Shown here one piece after another: positions 8,255 to 17,355 of a stretch of 64,000 bases of DNA (positions within the stretch are counted from its first letter, which is position 1; every line of letters begins with the position of its first letter). The notes under the pieces are model-generated. The model ran no database searches. It was not told where the DNA came from and was given only the letters and a program-made list of their open reading frames with translations. Made by a program: the position numbers and the translations under genes. Source of the stretch: Streptomyces sp. Ru72. Lineage in GTDB: Bacteria > Actinomycetota > Actinomycetes > Streptomycetales > Streptomycetaceae. The stretch spans positions 1 through 64,000 of the forward strand of contig NZ_PQSR01000033.1 in the NCBI RefSeq assembly GCF_002920635.1, in the 5' to 3' direction.

Positions 8255-8851
8255 GTGAACAAGAAGCTCGCGACCACAGTGTCCGGCGGTGCGGTGCTGG
8301 TACTGGCGCTGTCGGCCTGCACCAGCGGTGGCAAGAGCCAGACCGACGACAAGCTGGCCTCCTGGGCCAAGCAGGTCTGCGACGCGGTGCCGGCGCAGAA
8401 CGCGAAGATCAAGGCCGCCAACGATGCGATCACGAAGGCGGCCTCGGACACCACGAACCCGCCTCAGACCATCCAGAAGACCGACTCCCAGGCCTTCCAG
8501 GACATGTCCGACGGCTACAAGGCGCTCGCGACCGCCCTCAACAACGCCGGAGCGCCCCCCGGCGTCGACGGCGGTGCGCAGCGGCAGCAGGACGCCGTCA
8601 AGACCCTGAACAACCTCTCCGCGTCCTACGCCGACCTGAAGAAGAAGGTGGACGCGCTCAACACGAAGGACCAGGGCAAGTTCGCGTCCGGGCTGCACGA
8701 CATCGCGGCGCAGATGACCGAGCTGGAGAAGCAGAACCAGAGCGGGACCACGGCGCTGAAGAACCTCGAGCAGGGCGACGTCAAGAAGGCGATCGCCGAG
8801 CAGGCGAGCTGCAAGAAGGCGGCCGCTACGGCCTCGGCGACCGCGGGCTGA
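8255..8851 (+). CDS. Small secreted lipoprotein, helical
   Basis: A 198-residue exported lipoprotein. The GTG at 8255 gives a compact signal peptide (basic MNKK, hydrophobic core, lipobox LSAC), with AGGGAC as ribosome site about 9 nt upstream. The ATG at 8237 would place extra residues ahead of the signal. The mature part is Ala/Lys/Asp/Gln-rich and predicted helical (repeated DLKKKVDAL-like and QMTELEKQ segments), with one late Cys (QASCKK) that may pair with the Cys in KQVCDAV. No catalytic motif is seen; function unknown. It lies between hppA and a methyltransferase on the same strand, a position conserved in Streptomyces. Confidence 0.8.
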   Translation: MNKKLATTVSGGAVLVLALSACTSGGKSQTDDKLASWAKQVCDAVPAQNAKIKAANDAITKAASDTTNPPQTIQKTDSQAFQDMSDGYKALATALNNAGAPPGVDGGAQRQQDAVKTLNNLSASYADLKKKVDALNTKDQGKFASGLHDIAAQMTELEKQNQSGTTALKNLEQGDVKKAIAEQASCKKAAATASATAG

Positions 8852-8877
8852 ATCCGCCCGCAGGCCACAATGGGGGC

Positions 8878-10395
8878 GTGAGTACCCCCAGTCGCACCCT
8901 GCCCTCCCTGGACCGCACCGATGTCGCCGCACGGCTGCGGGACGCCCTGCTCGGCGCCTCCTTCACCGCCGACGGGCTGCTCGACCTGCTCGGAGCGCCC
9001 GCGTACGCGGCGCTCGCACGGAGCGAGACCGTCCCCGCACTCCGGGCGACGCGCGGGGACACGCCGCTGGAGACACTCGTACGGCTGTTCCTGTTGCAAC
9101 AACCCGTGCTCCACGCGCGCGTGGCCGACGTCCTGCCCCTCGACGCCTGCCTGGAGGCCGGCTGGTTGGTGCGCGCCGGCGGGGACGAGGTCGCCGCGAC
9201 CGTGGACGTGCGGCCGTACGGCGGACCGGAGGGCGAGGACTGGTTCATCGTCTCCGACCTCGGGTGCGCCGTCGGCGGTGCGGGAGGCATCGGCAGCCGG
9301 GAAGAAGACGTCGTCCTCGGGGTCGGCGGCGCCTCCACCACCCTCGCCGGCATCACCGTACGGACCCCCGTCGGGTCAGCACTCGACCTCGGTACCGGCT
9401 CCGGGATCCAGGCGCTGCACGCCGCCCAGCACGCCACGCGCGTGACCGCGACCGACGTCAACGCGCGCGCCCTGCACATCGCCGCGCTCACCCTGGCGCT
9501 GTCCGGCGCCCCGGCCGCCGATCTGCGCCAGGGTTCGCTCTTCGAGCCGGTCCGGGACGACGAGACGTTCGACCTGATCGTCTCAAACCCGCCCTTCGTG
9601 ATCTCCCCCGGCGCCCGGCTCACCTACCGCGACGGCGGGATGGGCGGGGACGATCTGTGCCGCACGCTCGTTCAGGGGTCGGGGGAACGGCTGAACGTGG
9701 GCGGGTTCGCGCAGTTTCTCGCCAACTGGCAGCACGTGGAAGGGGAGGACTGGCAGGACAGGCTCAGGTCGTGGGTGCCGCGCGGCTGCGACGCGTGGAT
9801 CGTGCAGCGTGAGGTGCAGGACATCACGCAGTACTCCGAGCTGTGGTTGAGGGACGCCGGGGACCACCGCGGCGATGCGGCCGGGTACCAGGCGCGGTAC
9901 GACGCGTGGCTGGACGAGTTCGAGGCGCGCAAGGTGCGCGCGGTCGGATTCGGCTGGATCGCGCTGCGCAGGACCGACGCGGGTGAGCCCTCCATCACGA
10001 TCGAGGAGTGGCCGCATCCGGTCGAACAGCCGCTCGGAGACACGGTGCGTGCGCACTTCGACCGCGTCGACTACCTGCGGGCGCACGACGACGCCGCCCT
10101 GCTCGCCGGGCACTTCAAGCTCGCCGCCGAAGTCGTCCAGGAACAGGTCGGGCTGCCGGGCGCCGAGGACCCGGAGCATGTGGTGCTGCGCCAGAACCGG
10201 GGGATGCGCCGCGCCACCAGGGTGGACACGGTCGGCGCGGGCTTCGCGGGCGTCTGCGACGGCACGCTGAGCGCGGGACGGATCCTGGACGCCATCGCCC
10301 AGCTCGTCGGCGAGGACCCTGTGCTGCTGCGCGACCGCACACCCGCACAGATCCGGTTGCTGGTCGAACAAGGGTTCCTGGAGCCCGGGCGCTGA
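8878..10395 (+). CDS. Class I SAM-dependent methyltransferase (N5-glutamine/HemK-like core)
   Basis: A 505-residue protein. An N-terminal domain of about 150 residues precedes a Rossmann methyltransferase core with motif I ALDLGTGSGIQALH and motif IV SNPPFV; the NPPF tetrad is typical of enzymes that methylate planar nitrogens such as glutamine amides or bases. A roughly 200-residue C-terminal extension ends in a helical QIRLLVEQGFLEPG segment. The substrate is unknown. The GTG at 8878 has no Shine-Dalgarno, but CACAAT ends 6 nt upstream, so the mRNA may be leaderless. It is 26 nt downstream of the lipoprotein stop. Confidence 0.85.
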   Translation: MSTPSRTLPSLDRTDVAARLRDALLGASFTADGLLDLLGAPAYAALARSETVPALRATRGDTPLETLVRLFLLQQPVLHARVADVLPLDACLEAGWLVRAGGDEVAATVDVRPYGGPEGEDWFIVSDLGCAVGGAGGIGSREEDVVLGVGGASTTLAGITVRTPVGSALDLGTGSGIQALHAAQHATRVTATDVNARALHIAALTLALSGAPAADLRQGSLFEPVRDDETFDLIVSNPPFVISPGARLTYRDGGMGGDDLCRTLVQGSGERLNVGGFAQFLANWQHVEGEDWQDRLRSWVPRGCDAWIVQREVQDITQYSELWLRDAGDHRGDAAGYQARYDAWLDEFEARKVRAVGFGWIALRRTDAGEPSITIEEWPHPVEQPLGDTVRAHFDRVDYLRAHDDAALLAGHFKLAAEVVQEQVGLPGAEDPEHVVLRQNRGMRRATRVDTVGAGFAGVCDGTLSAGRILDAIAQLVGEDPVLLRDRTPAQIRLLVEQGFLEPGR

Positions 10396-10572
10396 CGGGG
10401 CGGCGGGGCCGCACGGGGGCGCGGGGGCCGGTGGCGACGGGGGGTGCGAATGGATTGTCCGCCGGCCGTTCACCTCAGGTTCGCGTGCGGGCTTTCCCGG
10501 TGTGCCAGCCTCCCGTCGCCGGGGCGGGTCGGGCGATGGGAAGCCGGGCCGGCCGGGCGGGAGGGAAACGAC

Positions 10573-10770
10573 ATGGAGAGCGGGCCGGCGATCATCACGG
10601 GGACGGCGTTCGTCCTGTTCGGCGGCGCTCTGCTGACCTGGACCGGGACCCGGCTGTACCGTGGGGAGCCGGTGGCGGACGGTGTGAGCCGTATCGCATC
10701 CGCCACACTTGCGAGCCTCGCCGCCGTGGCCGCGCTCGCGGCCGGTGCGTGGTGCCTCCTGCGCCTCTGA
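10573..10770 (+). CDS. Small two-helix membrane protein
   Basis: A 65-residue hypothetical protein. Two hydrophobic helices (IITGTAFVLFGGALLTW and LASLAAVAALAAGAWCLL) flank a short charged loop (RLYRGEPVADGVSR). The ATG follows GGGAGGGAAACGAC, a reasonable ribosome site. It sits alone between the methyltransferase and topA on the same strand. No family is recognised; the position is syntenic in Streptomyces as remembered. Confidence 0.6.
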   Translation: MESGPAIITGTAFVLFGGALLTWTGTRLYRGEPVADGVSRIASATLASLAAVAALAAGAWCLLRL

Positions 10771-10920
10771 CATCACTGTTCCCGGTCCCCGGGCAACCGG
10801 AGGCGGAGTAACCGGGGGATCACGCTCCGGACAGGCCCGACGGGGCTGCTGGACAGTCCGGGCGGCAGGAATGCCGGTAGTCGGGTTACCGTTCGAGTGG
10901 CCGTTGTGGGCTTTTCCCGT

Positions 10921-10950
10921 TTGACACGGGGGCGGGATGTACCGTCACAC
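10921..10950 (+). promoter_or_regulatory. Candidate topA promoter
   Basis: A perfect TTGACA at 10921-10926 lies about 115 nt before the topA start. The -10 is not clear: GTCACA or TCACAC at 17-18 nt spacing, or TACCGT at 13 nt. Streptomyces topA is known to be transcribed from supercoiling-sensitive promoters; nothing here proves that. Confidence 0.4.
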
Positions 10951-11040
10951 TCCGCAGCGTCACCAGCGAGCCAGAAAAGCGACCTCACCCCGGGACCAAG
11001 GCCTGGGGAGGCCCAGCGTCGACCGGAGAGAAGAGCGAAG

Positions 11041-13902
11041 TTGTCCCCGACCAGCGAGACCGCACAGGGCGGCCGCCGACTCGTCATCGTCGAGTCGCCT
11101 GCCAAGGCGAAGACGATCAAGGGCTATCTCGGCCCGGGCTACACCGTCGAGGCGAGCGTCGGGCACATCCGCGACCTTCCGAACGGCGCCGCGGAGGTAC
11201 CCGAGAAGTACACCGGCGAGGTCCGCCGCCTGGGCGTGGACGTCGAACACGACTTCCAGCCCATCTACGTCGTCAACGCCGACAAGAAGGCGCAGGTCAA
11301 GAAGCTCAAGGATCTGCTGCGCGAATCCGACGAACTCTTCCTCGCCACCGATGAGGACCGCGAGGGCGAGGCCATCGCCTGGCACCTCCAGGAGGTGCTC
11401 AAGCCGAAGGTCCCGGTCAAGCGGATGGTCTTCCACGAGATCACCAAGGACGCGATCCAGCAGGCCGTGCGCAACCCGCGCGAGCTGAACCAGAAGCTCG
11501 TCGACGCGCAGGAGACCCGCCGCATCCTCGACCGGCTCTACGGCTACGAGGTCTCGCCGGTCCTGTGGAAGAAGGTCATGCCGCGCCTGTCGGCCGGCCG
11601 TGTCCAGTCGGTCGCCACCCGTCTCGTGGTCGAGCGGGAGCGTGAGCGCATCGCGTTCCGTTCCGCCGAGTACTGGGACCTGACGGGCACCTTCGCGACC
11701 GGCCGCGCGGGCGACCCCTCGGACCCGTCGTCGCTGGCCGCCCGTCTGCAGAGCGTCGACGGCAGGAGGGTCGCGCAGGGGCGTGACTTCGACTCCCTGG
11801 GGCGGCTCAAGAGCGATCAGGTCCTGCACCTCGACGAGGCGAACGCCCGCGCCCTGGCCGCCGCCCTGGCGGACACCCGCTTCTCGGTGCGGTCCGTCGA
11901 GTCCAAGCCCTACCGCCGCTCGCCGTACGCCCCGTTCCGTACGACGACGCTGCAGCAGGAGGCGAGCCGCAAGCTCGGCTTCGGCGCGAAGGCCACCATG
12001 CAGATCGCGCAGAAGCTGTACGAGAACGGCTACATCACGTACATGCGTACGGACTCCACGACGCTGTCCGACACGGCGATCTCTGCCGCCCGTGCCCAGG
12101 TCACGCACCTGTACGGGGCCGAGTACCTGCCGGACGCCCCGCGCACCTACGCCGCCAAGGTCAAGAACGCGCAGGAGGCGCACGAGGCGATCAGGCCCTC
12201 GGGTGATCGTTTCCGCACCCCGGCGGAGACGGGGCTGACCGGCGACCAGTTCAAGCTCTACGAGCTGATCTGGAAGCGGACCGTCGCCTCCCAGATGAAG
12301 GACGCGACCGGTAACTCGGTCACCGTCAGGATCGGCGGCACCGCCGCCGACGGCCGGAACGCCGAGTTCAGCGCTTCCGGCAAGACGATCACCTTCCACG
12401 GCTTCCTGAAGGCGTACGTCGAGGGCGCCGACGACCCGAACGCCGAGCTCGACGACCGCGAGCGCCGGCTGCCGCAGGTCGCCGAGGGCGACGCGCTGAG
12501 CGCCGAGGAGATCACCGCCGACGGACACGCGACCAAGCCCCCGGCCCGCTACACCGAGGCCAGCCTGGTCAAGGAGCTGGAAGAGCGGGAGATCGGCCGT
12601 CCGTCGACGTACGCGTCGATCATCGGCACGATCCTGGACCGCGGCTATGTGTTCAAGAAGGGCACGGCCCTCGTGCCGTCCTTCCTGTCCTTCGCCGTGG
12701 TCAACCTCCTGGAGAAGCACTTCGGGCGGCTCGTCGACTACGACTTCACCGCCAAGATGGAGGACGACCTCGACCGCATCGCCCGCGGCGAGGCGCAGGC
12801 CGTGCCGTGGCTGAAGCGGTTCTACTTCGGCGAGACGGCATCCGACAGCGGCTTCCCCGCGGGCACCAACGGCACCGCGGCCGACGCCGGGAACGGCGAC
12901 GGTGATCACCTCGGCGGCCTCAAGGAGCTGGTGACCGACCTGGGCGCGATCGACGCGCGCGAGGTGTCGTCGTTCCCCGTCGGCAACGACATCGTGCTGC
13001 GGGTCGGCCGCTACGGCCCGTACATCGAGCGCGGCGAGAAGGACACCGAGCAGCACCAGCGGGCCGACATCCCGGCCGACCTCGCCCCCGACGAGCTCAC
13101 CGTCGAACTGGCGGAGGAGCTGCTGGCCAAGCCGAGCGGCGAGCGCCCGCTGGGCACGGACCCGGAGACGGGCCGCCCGATCGTCGCCAAGGACGGCCGC
13201 TACGGCCCGTACGTCACCGAGATCCTCCCCGAGGGCACCCCGAAGACCGGCAAGAACGCGATCAAGCCGCGCACGGCATCGCTGTTCAAGTCGATGTCCC
13301 TGGACACGGTGACTCTCGACGACGCGCTGAGGCTGATGTCGCTGCCGCGCGTCGTGGGCACCGACGCCGACGGGCAGGAGATCACCGCGCAGAACGGCCG
13401 CTACGGGCCGTACCTGAAGAAGGGCACGGACTCGCGCTCGCTGCAGTCCGAGGACCAGATCTTCACGATCACGCTGGAGGAGGCCCTGGCGATCTACGCC
13501 CAGCCCAAGCAGCGTGGCCGGGCGGCCGCCAAGCCGCCGCTGAAGGAGCTGGGCGAGGACCCGGTGAGCGGGAAGCCGGTCGTCGTCAAGGACGGCCGCT
13601 TCGGGCCGTACGTCACCGACGGCGAGACCAACGCGACCCTGCGCTCCGGCGACAGCGTGGAGGCGATCACTCCGGAGCGCGGCTTCGAGCTGCTCGCGGA
13701 GAAGCGCGCCAAGACGCCCGCGAAGAAGACGGCGAAGAAGACGGTCGCCAAGAAGGCACCGGCCAAGAAGACGACGTCGACAGCGGCGAAGAAGACGGCC
13801 GCCAAGAAGACCGCCGCGAAGACGACCGCGAAGAAGACGACGACGGCGAAGAAGACCGCTGCCGCCAAGACGGCGGCGTCGAAGGGCACCGCGGAGGACT
13901 GA
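11041..13902 (+). CDS. topA: DNA topoisomerase I
   Basis: Type IA topoisomerase that relaxes negative supercoils. The TTG at 11041 gives the usual N-terminus (MSPTSETAQGGRRLVIVES) and a 953-residue product; an upstream GTG at 10897 is in frame but adds unrelated residues. The TOPRIM domain carries ATDEDREGEAIAWHL, and the active-site Tyr lies in YITYMRTDSTTLSD. The zinc fingers of E. coli TopA are replaced by repeated GRYGPYV-type C-terminal domains (about residues 655-885). The protein ends in a histone-H1-like tail of KKTAAKK repeats (about 900-950), a known feature of Streptomyces TopA linked to processivity. It is essential in Streptomyces. Confidence 0.97.
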   Translation: MSPTSETAQGGRRLVIVESPAKAKTIKGYLGPGYTVEASVGHIRDLPNGAAEVPEKYTGEVRRLGVDVEHDFQPIYVVNADKKAQVKKLKDLLRESDELFLATDEDREGEAIAWHLQEVLKPKVPVKRMVFHEITKDAIQQAVRNPRELNQKLVDAQETRRILDRLYGYEVSPVLWKKVMPRLSAGRVQSVATRLVVERERERIAFRSAEYWDLTGTFATGRAGDPSDPSSLAARLQSVDGRRVAQGRDFDSLGRLKSDQVLHLDEANARALAAALADTRFSVRSVESKPYRRSPYAPFRTTTLQQEASRKLGFGAKATMQIAQKLYENGYITYMRTDSTTLSDTAISAARAQVTHLYGAEYLPDAPRTYAAKVKNAQEAHEAIRPSGDRFRTPAETGLTGDQFKLYELIWKRTVASQMKDATGNSVTVRIGGTAADGRNAEFSASGKTITFHGFLKAYVEGADDPNAELDDRERRLPQVAEGDALSAEEITADGHATKPPARYTEASLVKELEEREIGRPSTYASIIGTILDRGYVFKKGTALVPSFLSFAVVNLLEKHFGRLVDYDFTAKMEDDLDRIARGEAQAVPWLKRFYFGETASDSGFPAGTNGTAADAGNGDGDHLGGLKELVTDLGAIDAREVSSFPVGNDIVLRVGRYGPYIERGEKDTEQHQRADIPADLAPDELTVELAEELLAKPSGERPLGTDPETGRPIVAKDGRYGPYVTEILPEGTPKTGKNAIKPRTASLFKSMSLDTVTLDDALRLMSLPRVVGTDADGQEITAQNGRYGPYLKKGTDSRSLQSEDQIFTITLEEALAIYAQPKQRGRAAAKPPLKELGEDPVSGKPVVVKDGRFGPYVTDGETNATLRSGDSVEAITPERGFELLAEKRAKTPAKKTAKKTVAKKAPAKKTTSTAAKKTAAKKTAAKTTAKKTTTAKKTAAAKTAASKGTAED

Positions 13903-13956
13903 CGCGGAAGAGGACCGAGCCGAAGGGGCACGGTTCCTCACAACCCCTTGGCCAAA

Positions 13957-13993
13957 CACACGGTCCGGCATCGGTTCGGTGTCGGGCCGTGTG
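13957..13993 (+). terminator. Hairpin after topA
   Basis: An 11-bp inverted repeat (CACACGGTCCG and CGGGCCGTGTG, one G-U pair) with a 15-nt loop lies 55 nt after the topA stop. There is no T-run; it is a plausible Streptomyces-type terminator. Confidence 0.5.
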
Positions 13994-14046
13994 TACATGG
14001 CGAGTGGCCGCACCGGGCTGTCGGTGGCTCCCGATAGTCTGAATGC

Positions 14047-17000
14047 ATGACGCGAGCCGAGCAGCCAACGGCCCCCCAAGCGGCCCCCGACGACGCCCTG
14101 GTCGCAGATTCCCGCGAGCGCGCCGTCCGCGCCCTGCTGCGCCAGCCGCAGCTGAAGCGGCTGTGGAGCGCCCAGCTCGTGGGCGGCATCGGTGACGCGC
14201 TCGCCGTGCTCGTCCTGGTCCTGCTCGTTCTCCAGGCGGCCATCGCCGCGGGCTCCTTCGGCGGTGGCTACCGGGGTGTGGCGTTCGCGATCGCGACCGT
14301 CTTCGGCGTGCGGATTCTTTCCACCCTGCTCTTCGGGGCCGTGCTCCTCGGCCCGCTGAGCGCGCTGACGTCCAAGGAGGGGCCGCTCGACCGCCGCTGG
14401 ACCATGGTCGGCGCGGATGGCCTCAGGGCGGCCCTGCTGATCGTCGCCCCCCTGTGGATCGACTGGACTCCGGGCAACGCGCTCGCGCTCCTGCTGGTCA
14501 CCGCCTTCGTCACCGGCGTGGCCGAGCGCTTCTGGACGGTGTGCCAGGAGAGTGCGGCGCCCGCGCTGCTGCCCGCGCCGCCCCTCGAGGGCGCGACGGT
14601 GCGTCCGCTGCCGGACCACATGGACGCCCTGCGCCGTCTGTCGCTGCGGACGGGGTTCGTGGCGGTGCCGCTGGCCGCTGCCGGACTCGTCGTGGTGGCG
14701 CTGGTGAACAACCTGCTGGGCACGGGCATCGCCTGGTTCGGCCAGCACCAGGCGGCCCTCGCGTCGTACGTGGCGGCCGGGCTGTTCGCCGCCTCCCTGT
14801 CGGTGGCCACCTCACTGCAGCTGCCCGACACCCGCACTCCCCGCGCGCGCTCGCCTCTGGAGGGCCTGCGCCGCCCCCGGACGGAAGCGGGCGTCGCCAA
14901 GGGCCGCACGGGCGCGCTCCCGCTGCTGGTGCTCGCCTGCGCCGCCGTCGCCGGGGCGGTCGCGGCCGCCGTCGCCGTCTGCGTGCTGCAGGCCAAGGAC
15001 CTGGGCGGCGGCCCGGTGCTGTACGGCCTGCTGGTTCTCGCGCTGACCGGGGGCACGGTCGTCGGCATCCGTACGGCGCCCCGTGTGCTGCCCGCGCTGT
15101 CGAGGCGCCGGCTGCTCGCGCTGGCGATCGCCTTCACCGGGATAGCGCTGCTCGCCGCGGGTCTCGACCCGGACGTCACGAGCGTGCTGCTGATCGCGCT
15201 GCTCGCGGGCATCGGCGCGGGCGTGGCCGCGAACACCGGGCACACGCTGCTCGAGCAGGAGGCCGAGGAGCACCGCCGGGCGCGGACGACCGAGCATCTG
15301 CACGCGGTCGTGAGGGTGTGCGGAGCCCTCTGCGCACTCGTGGCGCCGCTGGTGGCCGGAGCCATCGGGCCGCACCGGATGGAGAACGGCAGGTTCGTGT
15401 TCGCGCACGGCGGCGCCGCCTTCACGCTGATGCTGGTCGGCGCGCTGCTGCTGCCCGTGGCCGCACTGGTGCTCGCCAAGGTCGACGACCGCTCCGGCGT
15501 GCCGCTGCGGCAGGACCTGCTCGACGCCCTGCGCGGCGGCGACGATCCGGAGAACGCCCCTGTGGCGAGCGGGTTCTTCATTGCCCTGGAGGGCGGCGAC
15601 GGCGCCGGGAAGTCCACCCAGGCCGAGGCGCTCGCCGAGTGGATCCGCGGCAAGGGCCACGAGGTGGTGCTGACCCGTGAGCCGGGCGCCACTCCGGTCG
15701 GCAAGCGGCTGCGGTCGATCCTGCTGGACGTCTCCAGCGCCGGCCTCTCGCACCGCGCGGAGGCGCTGCTGTATGCGGCGGACCGCGCGGAACACGTGGA
15801 CACGGTCGTGCGTCCGGCCCTGGAGCGGGGCGCCGTCGTGATCTCGGACCGCTACATCGACTCGTCCGTGGCCTACCAGGGCGCGGGCCGTGACCTGTCC
15901 CCGACCGAGATCGCCCGCATCAACCGCTGGGCGACGGACGGCCTCGTGCCGCACCTCACCGTGCTGCTGGACGTCGCCCCGGAGACCGCGCGGGAGCGGT
16001 TCACCGAGGCACCGGACCGGCTGGAGTCGGAGCCGGCCGAGTTCCACGCGCGCGTGCGGTCCGGTTTCCTCACGCTGGCTGCCGCCGACCCCGCGCGCTA
16101 CCTGGTCGTCGACGCCGGACAGGAGCCCGAGGCGGTCACGACCGTGATCCGGGCCCGGCTCGACCAGATGCTCCCGCTGTCCGAGGCGGAGCTGAAGGCG
16201 CAGGAGGAGGCACGCCGCAAGGCCGAGGAGGAGGCCCGGCGCAAGGCCGAGGAGGAGGCCGCGCGCAAGGCCGAGGAGGAGCGACTGGAGCGCGAGCGCC
16301 AGGAGCAGCTCGCCAAGCTGCGCGCCGAGGAGGAGGAGCGCGAGCGGCGCGAGCTGGAGGAGGCGCAGCGCCGCGAGGCCGAGCGGCAGGCGGAGGAGGC
16401 CCGGCGGCGTGCCGAGGAAGCCCGTCGGCGTGCCGAGGAGGAGAAGGCGCGGCTGCTGGCCGAGGAGAAGGCCCGGGCCGAGGAGGAGGCGCGGCGCAGG
16501 GCCGAGGAGGAGCGGCGGCGCAGGCAGGCGGAGGAGGAGGCCCGGCTGCGGGCGGAGGCCGAGGAGCGCCGGCTGGAGAAGCAGCGGAAGGCCGAGGAGG
16601 CGCTGCTGCGGGCCGAGGAGGCGCGCAGGGCGGCCGCGGAGGCGGCGGCGTCGGCCGCGGCGGCGGCATCGGCCCCGCCCGCGACGCCGGCCGCCGGATC
16701 CGGCGCGCCCGCACGGAGTGCGTCGCCGGACAACGAGACGACGGTCCCCACGCCACTGGTGACACCGACGAACGCGTCCGGCGGGCCGGTGGAGGAGACC
16801 GCGGTCCTGCCGCCGGTACGGGCGCGCGACACCGACGCCGAGACCACGGCGGAGCTCCCGGCGCCGCCCGAGCCGCAGGGAGCGGCCGACGAGACGGCGG
16901 TGCTGCCCCCCGTGGTGCCGGGATCCGCCGACGAGACGGCCGTCCTGCCGCCCGTACGGGACACGGGCGCCGGTGATCCGGCGGACAGGGTGCCGCCCGG

Positions 17001-17238
17001 CTTCTTCCGCGACGAGCGCCCGGCTCCGCGACCGGACGGCGCCGAGGACCGCACGCGCGAGCTGCCGCAGCTGGACGCCGACGGCCGCCCTCGCCGCCCG
17101 CGCCCGGACTGGGCCGAGGAGACGCCTCTGGACGACCTCCCGACCCTGGCGGACGAACTGCTCGGCCCCCGTCAGGACGAGGACTGGGGCGACGGCCGGG
17201 ACGGGCGGGACGGGCGGGGACGCGGCAGGCGCCGCTGA
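14047..17238 (+). CDS. tmk: Fusion of MFS-like membrane domain, thymidylate kinase and coiled coil
   Basis: A 1063-residue three-part protein. Residues about 30-490 form a 12-helix MFS-transporter-like domain. Residues about 508-700 are a full dTMP kinase with the P-loop in FFIALEGGDGAGKSTQ, VLTREPGATPVGKRLR, and the DR-Y motif ISDRYIDSSVAYQGAGR. Residues about 706-880 are a highly charged coiled coil of RRKAEEEA-type repeats, followed by a Pro/Glu/Thr tail with DETAVLPPV repeats. It makes dTDP from dTMP and tethers the enzyme to the membrane. The fusion is known from other streptomycetes. No Shine-Dalgarno is seen; TAGTCT ends 6 nt before the ATG, suggesting a leaderless mRNA. The next gene is holB. 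Confidence 0.92.
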   Translation: MTRAEQPTAPQAAPDDALVADSRERAVRALLRQPQLKRLWSAQLVGGIGDALAVLVLVLLVLQAAIAAGSFGGGYRGVAFAIATVFGVRILSTLLFGAVLLGPLSALTSKEGPLDRRWTMVGADGLRAALLIVAPLWIDWTPGNALALLLVTAFVTGVAERFWTVCQESAAPALLPAPPLEGATVRPLPDHMDALRRLSLRTGFVAVPLAAAGLVVVALVNNLLGTGIAWFGQHQAALASYVAAGLFAASLSVATSLQLPDTRTPRARSPLEGLRRPRTEAGVAKGRTGALPLLVLACAAVAGAVAAAVAVCVLQAKDLGGGPVLYGLLVLALTGGTVVGIRTAPRVLPALSRRRLLALAIAFTGIALLAAGLDPDVTSVLLIALLAGIGAGVAANTGHTLLEQEAEEHRRARTTEHLHAVVRVCGALCALVAPLVAGAIGPHRMENGRFVFAHGGAAFTLMLVGALLLPVAALVLAKVDDRSGVPLRQDLLDALRGGDDPENAPVASGFFIALEGGDGAGKSTQAEALAEWIRGKGHEVVLTREPGATPVGKRLRSILLDVSSAGLSHRAEALLYAADRAEHVDTVVRPALERGAVVISDRYIDSSVAYQGAGRDLSPTEIARINRWATDGLVPHLTVLLDVAPETARERFTEAPDRLESEPAEFHARVRSGFLTLAAADPARYLVVDAGQEPEAVTTVIRARLDQMLPLSEAELKAQEEARRKAEEEARRKAEEEAARKAEEERLERERQEQLAKLRAEEEERERRELEEAQRREAERQAEEARRRAEEARRRAEEEKARLLAEEKARAEEEARRRAEEERRRRQAEEEARLRAEAEERRLEKQRKAEEALLRAEEARRAAAEAAASAAAAASAPPATPAAGSGAPARSASPDNETTVPTPLVTPTNASGGPVEETAVLPPVRARDTDAETTAELPAPPEPQGAADETAVLPPVVPGSADETAVLPPVRDTGAGDPADRVPPGFFRDERPAPRPDGAEDRTRELPQLDADGRPRRPRPDWAEETPLDDLPTLADELLGPRQDEDWGDGRDGRDGRGRGRRR

Positions 17239-17355
17239 GCGGCGTCTGACCCGCCTGTCGGTGCCCGCGGCCGTGGTCAGTGGTGATCCGTTGTCAGTGG
17301 TGACCCGCACAATGGATCGCGGTAGGGCGCAGTACGACGGAAGGGCGGTGTCCCC

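Noticed and set aside
10960-14748. 1262-codon open frame antisense to topA
   Set aside because: Arg/Gly/Leu-rich shadow caused by high third-position GC; topA is unmistakable on the plus strand.
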